Source: Tildeniella nuda ZEHNDER 1965/U140
Lineage (GTDB): Bacteria; Cyanobacteriota; Cyanobacteriia; Leptolyngbyales; Leptolyngbyaceae
DNA length: 64,000 nucleotides
Direction: 5' to 3'
Assembly: GCA_019358895.1 (NCBI GenBank)
Contig: JAHHIG010000007.1
Location: 1-64,000, forward strand
The notes beneath the pieces are model-generated. The model made no database searches. It was given only the letters and a program-made list of their open reading frames with translations, and was not told where the DNA came from. This document shows positions 29,800 to 37,549 of this stretch, piece by piece. Every line of letters begins with the position of its first letter. Position 1 is the first letter of the stretch. The translations under genes were made by a program, and so were the position numbers.

Positions 29800-32700
29800 T
29801 TACAAGGCACGACCTGCACCACTGTTGTAGTAGTACGAGAGGTCAACGTTGCCACCCTCAGAAGTTGGCAGGTCTTTGAAGAAACCCGTGTAGCGCATCC
29901 TGCCCCATAAGTTAGCGCCGTCTTCAGAGCGATACCCCAGCGTTAGATTCTGTGCCGTGTCGCCGTGCTGTATGGTGGTAGTTGCCTTATTGAATGCGCC
30001 TGCATTCACGCTAATGCCAATTTCGTTTGGGGAACCAGGCTTGTAGTAAATGGTGAGAAAATAGAACGTGCTAGAGGTAGCTCCACTAAAATTACTAGCC
30101 AAAACTGTTTGCGAAGTAGGCGCACCCGTTGCAATGTTATACAAAACATAAACAAACCGTGACCCGTCGAAGTACAAGACGTATTCAAAAATAGCATTTG
30201 AATAATTCGTACCCGGCACAAAACCCTTTTGAAGAATGAAGTAAGCAGTAGTTGAATTTAAATAAGCCCATGTACACCAAGTAAAAGCAGCATTGCCTAC
30301 GGATATGTCGGCAGTATCAGCCCCGGTCAAAGTAGAGTTAGAACCCCCGCTTAGAGTGACATAATCGCCACTTGTAAAAGTTGCGCCTGCACCAGCATCA
30401 AGGTTAGGTGTACCCACAACCGCATTGCCATTACTTGTGAGGTTCCAATAAGCAGAAGGAGAACCAGCAGAAGGAACACTAGCAGCTAGGGTTGCGGGGG
30501 TAGCATTTAACCTGAGCACAGGTGCCACACCCGATCGCGCTACAGATGCATTCCGGCTACCACTCAACGCACTCAACCTGAGTACAGGTGCCACACCGGA
30601 ACGAACCACGGGCAAAGCGTCAAAAGGATATTGAGGATTAGAGACTAGGCTAGTGATTTCGGCGCTACTCAGAACGCGGTTCCACATCGTTACGCAGTCA
30701 ATCCATGTGCCAGCGAAGAAACCTGAGTTGGGCTGATTCAGTAAGAAACGATTACTGCCACCTGTCCGTACAATCAGCGGCTTACCTGTTGCTGTAACGG
30801 TTGTGAAATTAACACTATCAGTTAAGTTTCGGACAGCTAACCCTGCGGTGCCTGTAGGATTATTCCAAATTACTACGAGGTAGGTTTTGTTGATGCTGTA
30901 CGATTCGCTTGTCTCTAGCCCCACATCTTGAGCCGAATCAAATAGCGCTACGTCTCCGTTGCCAGTCGTAGACGCATACTGGAAGGTGATTTTAGTGCCA
31001 TTAAAGACAACCTGCATTTGAGTGGCACCAGAGCTTGTGTTGTAGTAGCACAACGGAATATAAGTGTAGCTAGAGCTTTGCGGTCTGAAAACAAAGGCTT
31101 GCGTAAACGATTTGTCGTCAATCCGCAGCGCTGTGCCAGTAGCAATGCTGATTTGCAGGAAAGAACCATAGACACCAGAACCAGCAGTGTCGCTACTGGT
31201 AAAGGCTTGACCGTTATAGCCAGTGACATAGGTAGGTGTTGCTGTTTGTAGGCTGCCAGCATTTTGATCAAAGTAGCGACAGATCCAATTATTCGTACTA
31301 ATTGCATCATTGAGGCTGTTGTCAAGCTTCCAGGCACCGATCGCGCCTGTAGCCAGAGAGCTGCCGCCAATCACTCCGACACCTGAACCACTCAAGGCAG
31401 AAAGCCTGAGTACAGGAGCTACGCCCGATCGCGTAATTGTTGTAGCAGCTTTGCCACTAGGGGCAAACAAGCGAATGATCGGTGCCACACCAGAACGACT
31501 GATCAACGAACCGAACGAGCCAGAGATACTACTGAGTTGCAGGACTGGCGCTACACCTGATCGCATCACTGTAGGCACATAGGGCAGCACTGGCACAGTA
31601 GCGTTAGCGGGGATGGTTGCCAGCCAGATTAACTCACACCCCACAGTGGCGCGAGTGCGATCGTGCGAGAAGCTCAGCCCGTCAACTTGATAAACAATCG
31701 TGTCATACACCTTTGACCAAACACCACTGCTAAACACAAAGCGCGGTTCTCTGACGTGGATGACCGGGTAAGGGTTTTCATTGGTCAACCATTCGTCAGT
31801 CAGCCCTAGCAGGATTTGCGCTCCTTGTCTGCGTCCGACGAGATCCTCACCTATTTCTTGAGCGATCGCGCTTGCTTGCTCATTGCTGATCATCCAGGGG
31901 ATTGAGATAAAGCGGCGACGGTCTTGCTGATTGGAACCTGCAAAGCTGCCAAATAACGCCACGCCGTCTAGCTGTCGTTCATTGCGTCCGTAGCGCTGTG
32001 GTCGCCGTTCAGCAGCAGGAGGGTTGTTTTGCCCACTGCCGCTCACCGTAGAAATTGGATTGGTTGTAGTGAGTCTGATTTTCTCGCTGACCGTTGCCGT
32101 ATCAGGCACAGCATCAGGAAAGACATCAATCAGCGGTGCGGCTGGCGCTTGTGTGTACTCCCATTGCCCCGGTCTGATTTCGCGGTACGTCTGGATTTCA
32201 CTCGCAGCAGGGACTTGGAAAATCACGCCTGCTGTCAATGGATTCACGTCAGGCAGAACGCTTGCCAGCATGCGGCTAGTGCGGCTTTCAATCTCGTCTA
32301 CTACTTCTTTGGGCGTGTAGTGGTAGTAGGTGATCGTGCGAGTATCGATCGACGGACTAAAAGCCGCGTAATTTGCCTTCTGAGCAGTGCTTAAGCCACT
32401 CCAAAATTCGCTGGCTGCTACTCGAAACGGACGCACGATCGTTGTCTCGTCTTGCAGCAACTTCCCATTGCCGCAGACATTAACCTCGTAAGTCTTGATA
32501 TTAGTCGTGCGGCGACTGAAGATGAGCGAATCATCACCTGGCGAATCGTCAGGTGCTAATAAGCCACGAGGCTCAAGTTCCTCGACTTCATGCAGGATTT
32601 GCGTTGCGTCCTGTGCGTCTCTAGTGCAGGTAATCCGAGTGACAAGATTAGAGCCAGGGGCATAAGTGATTTTGCAAACGGTTGTGTCTTGCCAGGTATC

Positions 32701-33513
32701 CGTGATGTCGTAGGTTGAGCCTTGCACGCGAATTTCTTCGCATGGCGTTTCTTGCCCAGCGACAGGCATATACTCAGCCTCGTCTTCTCCGATCGTCACT
32801 GTTAGCAACGGCGTAGCATTGACATCAGCACGATAGTCTACAGCGGTGAGATTGCCAGCAGGCGATCGCTTCTGCACCAGCGAGTAAAACCGGGCATAGG
32901 CAACCTCTCCTGCAACCGCTAAATAGCTGCCACTGTCATTAGAAACAGGGTAATAGAAAGGATAGTTTTCGATTGAGCCTTCCCATGTGCCCTGTACGCC
33001 TGCTTTTACTAGTAGCTTACGGACTACTTCACCAGGGCTTTGCACAATGCCAACATTGCTGAGAGTTGGATCTTCAGGGTCACACGCTAGCAAAGGGTTA
33101 GGGTTGGGTGCTGCATAATCTTTTAGCTTCAACCAGCAACCAACTTCTAGCGTAATGCGTGCATCTTGGGGTTGCGGTGATTTTGGCGGTAAAGGCTCCT
33201 TAAGGATGAAGAGTTCACTGAAGCGATGGTCAATCCATGCCCCGCTGCTATTTAAGACCTGTACACGAAAAAACTGCCCGCGACTCCATAAAGCACGGGG
33301 AATGATGCCGCCCCCAATGTCATAGTTAAGCCTGGGGTTAAGCAGCGCTACATTGTTGTCTAATGCTGTCAATACTAATGTGCCGCTGATTTTGGCTAAG
33401 CCACCGCGATCGCGCTTGTCAAAGCCTGCTGCTAAGGTGACAAAGGCTTCATCAAACAGGATCTCATCCGGTCCTACTAAGATTCTAGTTTTAACAGCAG
33501 TAGCGTTTACCAT
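29800..33513 (-). CDS. Large tail hub / host-recognition protein with LamG-like domains
   Basis: This is a 1237-residue protein. The first 600 residues look like a tail-tip hub (VNATAVKTRILVGPDEILFD, DVVEIRVQGSTY-like strands, a late IPWMISNEQASAIAQEIGED typical of baseplate hubs). Then the decamer RSGVAPVLRL and variants recur five times (about residues 650, 671, 696, 971 and 994) as linkers around two lectin-like LamG/concanavalin domains (about 720-965 and 1015-1225; GAWKLDNSLND, SAYWNLTSNGNA). It probably binds a host sugar. Its start overlaps the upstream gene by 1 nt. Confidence 0.75.
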   Translation of the reverse strand: MVNATAVKTRILVGPDEILFDEAFVTLAAGFDKRDRGGLAKISGTLVLTALDNNVALLNPRLNYDIGGGIIPRALWSRGQFFRVQVLNSSGAWIDHRFSELFILKEPLPPKSPQPQDARITLEVGCWLKLKDYAAPNPNPLLACDPEDPTLSNVGIVQSPGEVVRKLLVKAGVQGTWEGSIENYPFYYPVSNDSGSYLAVAGEVAYARFYSLVQKRSPAGNLTAVDYRADVNATPLLTVTIGEDEAEYMPVAGQETPCEEIRVQGSTYDITDTWQDTTVCKITYAPGSNLVTRITCTRDAQDATQILHEVEELEPRGLLAPDDSPGDDSLIFSRRTTNIKTYEVNVCGNGKLLQDETTIVRPFRVAASEFWSGLSTAQKANYAAFSPSIDTRTITYYHYTPKEVVDEIESRTSRMLASVLPDVNPLTAGVIFQVPAASEIQTYREIRPGQWEYTQAPAAPLIDVFPDAVPDTATVSEKIRLTTTNPISTVSGSGQNNPPAAERRPQRYGRNERQLDGVALFGSFAGSNQQDRRRFISIPWMISNEQASAIAQEIGEDLVGRRQGAQILLGLTDEWLTNENPYPVIHVREPRFVFSSGVWSKVYDTIVYQVDGLSFSHDRTRATVGCELIWLATIPANATVPVLPYVPTVMRSGVAPVLQLSSISGSFGSLISRSGVAPIIRLFAPSGKAATTITRSGVAPVLRLSALSGSGVGVIGGSSLATGAIGAWKLDNSLNDAISTNNWICRYFDQNAGSLQTATPTYVTGYNGQAFTSSDTAGSGVYGSFLQISIATGTALRIDDKSFTQAFVFRPQSSSYTYIPLCYYNTSSGATQMQVVFNGTKITFQYASTTGNGDVALFDSAQDVGLETSESYSINKTYLVVIWNNPTGTAGLAVRNLTDSVNFTTVTATGKPLIVRTGGSNRFLLNQPNSGFFAGTWIDCVTMWNRVLSSAEITSLVSNPQYPFDALPVVRSGVAPVLRLSALSGSRNASVARSGVAPVLRLNATPATLAASVPSAGSPSAYWNLTSNGNAVVGTPNLDAGAGATFTSGDYVTLSGGSNSTLTGADTADISVGNAAFTWCTWAYLNSTTAYFILQKGFVPGTNYSNAIFEYVLYFDGSRFVYVLYNIATGAPTSQTVLASNFSGATSSTFYFLTIYYKPGSPNEIGISVNAGAFNKATTTIQHGDTAQNLTLGYRSEDGANLWGRMRYTGFFKDLPTSEGGNVDLSYYYNSGAGRAL

Positions 33514-34019
33514 TACGCAGGCACGACCTTATACTCTTCAAACGCTAAGTCAATGATGACTTTCCCACCTTCCTGTGCAAAAGTAGGTTGCTTAGAGAAC
33601 CACACATCAAACTGTGCGAAATACTCAGTTAGTCCATAAGTATTTGTGGTCACAGTATTAAAGGGAGACGGCGCTACAGCACGGGTACGGGTGCCCAGTT
33701 CATTAAAGCTTTGATACGCATCAATGAGCCTGATTTGTGCTGCCTGTTTTTTCACAAACAAATCGTTGTGAATGTCATACATTGCTTGCACAACGGGCTG
33801 AAGCGCGATCGGTGCTAATACTTTCAACGTCCACACATGAGGTTCTGGCAGGAAACCGCCATATTTCACAGGGGTATTGTAGGCACTGCGTTCAATCCCC
33901 GGCGCTTCTGCCCTCACCCGTGGGAAGCTGTCCTGTTTCGCAAAAATAACTTCCCCAGATCCGGCGTAAATTGGCATGGTGATGCCTGCAATACTAAATG
34001 ATATGTAATTGATCGCCAT
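33513..34019 (-). CDS. Distal-tail-like structural protein
   Basis: This is a 168-residue protein. It begins MAINYISFSIAGITMPIYAG and has beta-rich sequence with VWTLKVLAPI and EGGKVIIDLAFEEYKVVP at the end. The size, fold pattern and place, directly before the hub and after the tape measure (with an island between), fit a distal tail protein that links the tube to the tip. No sequence family is certain. Confidence 0.55.
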   Translation of the reverse strand: MAINYISFSIAGITMPIYAGSGEVIFAKQDSFPRVRAEAPGIERSAYNTPVKYGGFLPEPHVWTLKVLAPIALQPVVQAMYDIHNDLFVKKQAAQIRLIDAYQSFNELGTRTRAVAPSPFNTVTTNTYGLTEYFAQFDVWFSKQPTFAQEGGKVIIDLAFEEYKVVPA

Positions 34020-34114
34020 TAGATATTCGCGTTAACAGGCAGTTTGGAACAAAACTCAGTATGAGTCTATTATGCCCTTCGATCCTGAAACTGCTTGCTC
34101 TGCTTACGATTAGC

Positions 34115-34144
34115 AAAATGCCCGTAGATCATTGATCTACGGGC
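34115..34144 (-). terminator. Terminator after the mirror cassette
   Basis: GCCCGTAGATCA (34120-34131) pairs with TGATCTACGGGC (34133-34144). On the minus strand it is followed by ATTTTGC. It ends the transcript of the minus-strand cassette (gene at 34170) before the distal-tail gene at 34019. Confidence 0.7.
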
Positions 34145-34169
34145 TAAAGGCTTCTCAACAAAACCAATC

Positions 34170-34664
34170 CTAGCAGCCGCACCGACTCAGCGAATCCTCA
34201 AAAATCAGCGTGTCATCTTCACTGACAGAAACAGCTTCCAACGGTGTGCATCCGAAGGAAAAGCTTAAGTCATAGCGCCATCCGGTCTGTGAGTCCTGCC
34301 GTAGTGATTCATAGGGATTTTCATACGCCATCCCCACGATCGTACCCTTGTACTTGCCATAATATGCCTCCTCAAACAATTGGAATTTAGGGGTAGGCAC
34401 AGAAGTAGGGATGGCAATAATCAAGCGCTCCATGACACCTCCTTTATCCAATGGGAAAACTCTGCTCTCGTGCAGCACATCGCTGATCTGATGCGGCTTG
34501 TAGAAATCAATGTGGTAATTGAAGCCTGGATCAAGCCGACAATCATCCGTTTTAGTTGTGTAGGTGAAAGCGGCAATGATGCCACACTCACCCGATGATG
34601 ATTGGATGTGCTGCCCTTCTTCGTATTTGGGTTGTGGGAATTGGTAAAGGTTAGTCTGATTCAC
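34170..34664 (-). CDS. Duplicated cassette gene C', two repeat units
   Basis: This is a 164-residue paralogue of the product at 28392-29156. It begins MNQTN-YQFPQPKYEEGQHI, continues with GIIAAFTYTTKTDDCRLDPGF and FQLFEEAYYGKYKGTIVGMA, and ends EDSLSRCGC. Compared with its partner, it lacks one of the three units, so one copy gained or lost a unit. It overlaps gene B' by 14 nt, exactly as in the other copy. Function unknown. Confidence 0.7.
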   Translation of the reverse strand: MNQTNLYQFPQPKYEEGQHIQSSSGECGIIAAFTYTTKTDDCRLDPGFNYHIDFYKPHQISDVLHESRVFPLDKGGVMERLIIAIPTSVPTPKFQLFEEAYYGKYKGTIVGMAYENPYESLRQDSQTGWRYDLSFSFGCTPLEAVSVSEDDTLIFEDSLSRCGC

Positions 34665-34935
34665 GTACCATCTCCTCTAAATCAGCCAAATGGACGTTGA
34701 CCCAGTGTTGCGCCATTACTAAGGCAGCTTCAGCAGAGCAGTACGTTTCGCCGTACATATCCTCGTGCCGATCGCCATCGGGATCGAACACCACAAAAGC
34801 GAAACGACCATCAGGCGTGACGGTAGGGACGATTAGCCAATCCTGATAAGTCTCAGCGTGGCTATAGAGCAGGCGTTGCGTCAGGTTGAAACCAAAGCGG
34901 GTGATTTCGGATAAGTCTTCGTAAAGTAAGTGCAT
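34651..34935 (-). CDS. Duplicated cassette gene B'
   Basis: This is a 94-residue paralogue of 28121-28405, collinear throughout, with NLTQRLLYSHAETYQDWLIV, TPDGRFAFVVFDPDG and the end VRESD. The order, overlap and leader are the same as in the other copy, but in the opposite orientation. The two copies face each other across 29.2-34.1 kb, which holds the pilin, hub and distal-tail genes. Confidence 0.75.
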   Translation of the reverse strand: MHLLYEDLSEITRFGFNLTQRLLYSHAETYQDWLIVPTVTPDGRFAFVVFDPDGDRHEDMYGETYCSAEAALVMAQHWVNVHLADLEEMVRESD

Positions 34936-35006
34936 CGTTCTAAGTCCTTCTAAAAGTGCAGTGGGTAAGGAAGGGGCTAGGTGCCCCTGTTGCAGCAGGT
35001 AGAGGA

Positions 35007-35237
35007 TTAGAACCGTGCAGCGTGACCTCTGCGCCAGCCATTCATGTAGTCAGCGTTGCTGTAAAGCGAACCACGTAAACCCAGGTTGTTAAACCCATCG
35101 CGAAAGCCAGCACTTTCCATTTCATCAGGCGATATCTGACGGGCACGGACAAGAGCAAGATTAAGACTCGGATCAGAGGAGCCGTAGAGAATGGTTGCGG
35201 TTTCTACGGTCTTGGAAGGGGTGATTGCTTGAGGCAT
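35007..35237 (-). CDS. Hypothetical small protein, first gene of the minus cassette
   Basis: This is a 76-residue protein: a Thr/Ser-rich start (ITPSKTVETATILYGSSDPS) and a Gly/Asn-rich C-terminus (FRDGFNNLGLRGSLYSNADY, NGWRRGHAARF). It is not related to the gene in the same place in the other copy (27784). It is driven by the minus-strand promoter at 35315-35343. No family is recognised. Confidence 0.5.
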   Translation of the reverse strand: MPQAITPSKTVETATILYGSSDPSLNLALVRARQISPDEMESAGFRDGFNNLGLRGSLYSNADYMNGWRRGHAARF

Positions 35238-35314
35238 AATAATGAAGTCTGCTAATAAGTGGACTGAGTGGGAGGGCGGTTAACTTTGGTCGGTGAGCCG
35301 CCTTTCCTTTGTCC

Positions 35315-35343
35315 ACTATATCTATTTCTATGCAGATAGTCAA
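35315..35343 (-). promoter_or_regulatory. Minus-strand promoter of the mirror cassette
   Basis: On the minus strand, TTGACT (35343-35338), a 17-bp spacer and TATAGT (35320-35315) form a near-consensus sigma70 promoter, pointing at the gene at 35237. The divergent HTH gene at 35426 lies behind it, the same layout as the promoter at 27674 in the other copy. Confidence 0.6.
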
Positions 35344-35425
35344 CTATTTATAAATGGGTATATGCTTAATTACATAAGGGTTCAAAACCTTTGTATCAAC
35401 CTGTTAACTGGAGGTGTGTAGAAAG

Positions 35426-35713
35426 ATGAGAGTCATTTTCATGCGAAAAGAGATCCTTCAGGATCGACTAAAGCAATTAGGGTGGACGCGGTATCGTCTC
35501 ACTCAAGAATATTGCCGTGTCCGTGGTGAGCCTACTACGGCAGACTCTGTAAAGCGCTATGAGGGGACTGTTAAAAGAGCGCTAGAAAATCCTAACCGCT
35601 CAAGCACTGAAGTTATTGAGGCGTTGGTTAAAGCGCTCGACGGTGAGCAAGTAATTAAGTGGAACAATCGGGAAGAGATTGTCACTGGTCAGGAAGAGGT
35701 CAAAGTTGGCTAA
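35426..35713 (+). CDS. Small DNA-binding regulator (HTH-like)
   Basis: This is a 95-residue protein; I prefer the ATG at 35426, 9 nt after GGAGGTG. Residues 6-50 (KEILQDRLKQLGWTRYRLTQ, TADSVKRYEGTVKRAL) have an XRE-like helix-turn-helix pattern with a long loop, and STEVIEALVKALDGE follows. It is divergent from the mirror cassette and probably represses its promoter, matching the HTH gene at 27389 in the other copy, although the two regulators are not clearly related. Confidence 0.6.
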   Translation: MRVIFMRKEILQDRLKQLGWTRYRLTQEYCRVRGEPTTADSVKRYEGTVKRALENPNRSSTEVIEALVKALDGEQVIKWNNREEIVTGQEEVKVG

Positions 35714-35787
35714 TAAACACCCTAGTATTTAGGGTGTTAAACCAAAAATAAAGACTAATAGATTAATAAAATTCAACCAGCGGTAAA

Positions 35788-36741
35788 ATGACTGACTTTG
35801 ACACGGCTAAATTCTTTGTGGGAGATCTATGCCCTCACAATCATTTTTGGCAAGGTGAACCGCGATCGTTGCGTTACACAAAAGATCGTGGCTGCGTTGA
35901 GTGCAAGAAAGCTTATCACCAGCGCAACAAAGAACGCATCCTAGCCAAAAAGTCTGAATACCACAGAGAAAACATTGATAGCAGGAAGGCTTACAATAAG
36001 CAATACATTGACAAGAACCTAGAGAGGATAAAGGCTCAACAAAAAGAGTATCGTTTAGCGAACAAAGATAAAATTACAGCTAGAAGCATTGAATACAGGA
36101 GAAAAAATAGAGAAAGAAAGCTTGAATACATGCGTCGATATTACGCATTGAACAAAGACAGAATAAATGAATACAGCAGAGCGTATCATCATCGAAACGC
36201 TGACAGAAACAACGCCTATAAAAAAGCTTGGCATAGAGCAAATAGGCAGCATGTTTTAGATCAGAAAAAACTGGATCGAAAGCTGAATCCACAGAAGTAT
36301 AAAGAAAAAGACCGGGAAAGGTATTCCAAGCACAGAGAGACTTGTCTAGCTAGAAATAAAGCTTATCGGCAGACAGAAAGGGGAAGACTGGTACGAAGGC
36401 AACTTGAAAGAAAGAGAGAGGCGGTCAAGAAGGGCAACCATAGCGCCAAATACATCCCTGAACAACTATTGTCGCTTCGTCAAGAGTTCGGCAATTTATG
36501 CGCTTATTGTCAATCGGGCGGAGCCAAAACTATGGATCACTTCATACCAGTCAGCAAGGGCGGATCTGATGTTTTAAGCAATTTACTCCCTTGTTGCTGG
36601 TCGTGCAACAGCAGCAAGCAGGATAAAGACCCAAAAGAATGGTATTTTAGTCAGTCGTTTTCTCAGAAAAAGCGGTGGGCTAAAATTCTAAAAGTGCTAG
36701 GAAAGACGGATAGCAACTACTTGGTACTGCCTTTGTTGTGA
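35788..36741 (+). CDS. HNH endonuclease with a long basic repeat region
   Basis: This is a 317-residue protein. An N-terminal Cys/His module (LCPHNHFWQGEP, RGCVECKKAY) is followed by about 150 residues of repeated basic helix units (KERILAKKSEYHRENIDSRK-like: Y-(R/K)-x-x-N-(R/K)-(E/D)-(R/K)-(I/x)). It ends in an HNH domain: CAYCQ (C238), TMDHFIPVSKGGSD (D250, H251), SNLLPCCWSCNSSK. The basic array probably binds DNA. It looks like a homing endonuclease in an island of the tail operon. AT-rich codon use differs from neighbours, suggesting recent arrival. Confidence 0.85.
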   Translation: MTDFDTAKFFVGDLCPHNHFWQGEPRSLRYTKDRGCVECKKAYHQRNKERILAKKSEYHRENIDSRKAYNKQYIDKNLERIKAQQKEYRLANKDKITARSIEYRRKNRERKLEYMRRYYALNKDRINEYSRAYHHRNADRNNAYKKAWHRANRQHVLDQKKLDRKLNPQKYKEKDRERYSKHRETCLARNKAYRQTERGRLVRRQLERKREAVKKGNHSAKYIPEQLLSLRQEFGNLCAYCQSGGAKTMDHFIPVSKGGSDVLSNLLPCCWSCNSSKQDKDPKEWYFSQSFSQKKRWAKILKVLGKTDSNYLVLPLL

Positions 36742-36775
36742 CTTGTAAATAGCATGGTAGATGATTTCTCTAGCG

Positions 36776-37423
36776 CTATTTCTTGGTGTAGTACATTGCC
36801 GCAAAGACAACCCCTAAAATGATTAGAATTATTCCTGCTGGAGGGAACACAAGAAGCATTAAAACGCCAAGCCCACCAAAGATAAATCCCATCCGGTTGT
36901 ACTGATCTGCCTGTTGGGTGGATCCCTGTTTTTTGAGGTCTGAACTAAGTTCTGCCAAGTCTTTGACATACATCCATTGATCAAGGGTTGGGTTATAAAT
37001 ATAGTCGCTTGGCTTAACACTGCCATCCCTAAGCCATTGTCGCAGCGTTTCAATGTCAGGCACTTCTATTTCTTTATCGCTCTGCTTGACCCTGAAAACC
37101 TTTAGCTGGCTCACTTCTGAGACTTGTATCCGCGCTAACTCCACCCGATCGCTCCACGCTGGCACATCCTCACCCGTTAGCTTGCCGTAGACAACAAGAC
37201 TACTTACGTTTGCTACTCCTAACCCTTGCACTCCTTTGACAATAAAAGGGACGATCGCTCTCTGCTCAGGCACCGTCGCTCCTTCAACCATGACGTGCAA
37301 ATAGCCATCGGCAAGTCTAACTTTAGCGACGAGTTGTTGGGGCTTGAGCGATCGGTTAATCAATGCTGCTATAGCTTGCGGGTTGCCTTGTCTGGCAGCA
37401 GTTAGCACTTCCTGTGGGGTCAT
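36776..37423 (-). CDS. Cyanobacterial membrane protein with GYF_2-like domain
   Basis: This is a 215-residue protein. The N-terminal half (EVLTAARQGNPQAIAALINR, LVAKVRLADGYLHVMVEG, VPFIVKGVQGLGVANVSSLV and PAWSDRVELA) is a domain I know from many cyanobacterial chromosomal proteins. A GYF_2-like part (DIETLRQWLRDGSVKPSDYI, then DQWMYVKDLAEL) and a C-terminal membrane segment (FGGLGVLMLLVFPPAGIILI) follow. It is host-like and lies between phage tail genes, so it is probably captured cargo. Confidence 0.7.
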   Translation of the reverse strand: MTPQEVLTAARQGNPQAIAALINRSLKPQQLVAKVRLADGYLHVMVEGATVPEQRAIVPFIVKGVQGLGVANVSSLVVYGKLTGEDVPAWSDRVELARIQVSEVSQLKVFRVKQSDKEIEVPDIETLRQWLRDGSVKPSDYIYNPTLDQWMYVKDLAELSSDLKKQGSTQQADQYNRMGFIFGGLGVLMLLVFPPAGIILIILGVVFAAMYYTKK

Positions 37424-37549
37424 AACTAAGTTTGTGGAGGATGTTTAAACCATTCCTCTACCTTAGAGAAAATCCGCACGAGGACAATAAAGATTTTGCA
37501 AAGGTAGCATTAGAGGTTAACAACAATGCCGCTAACCTCTGGAAGTACG

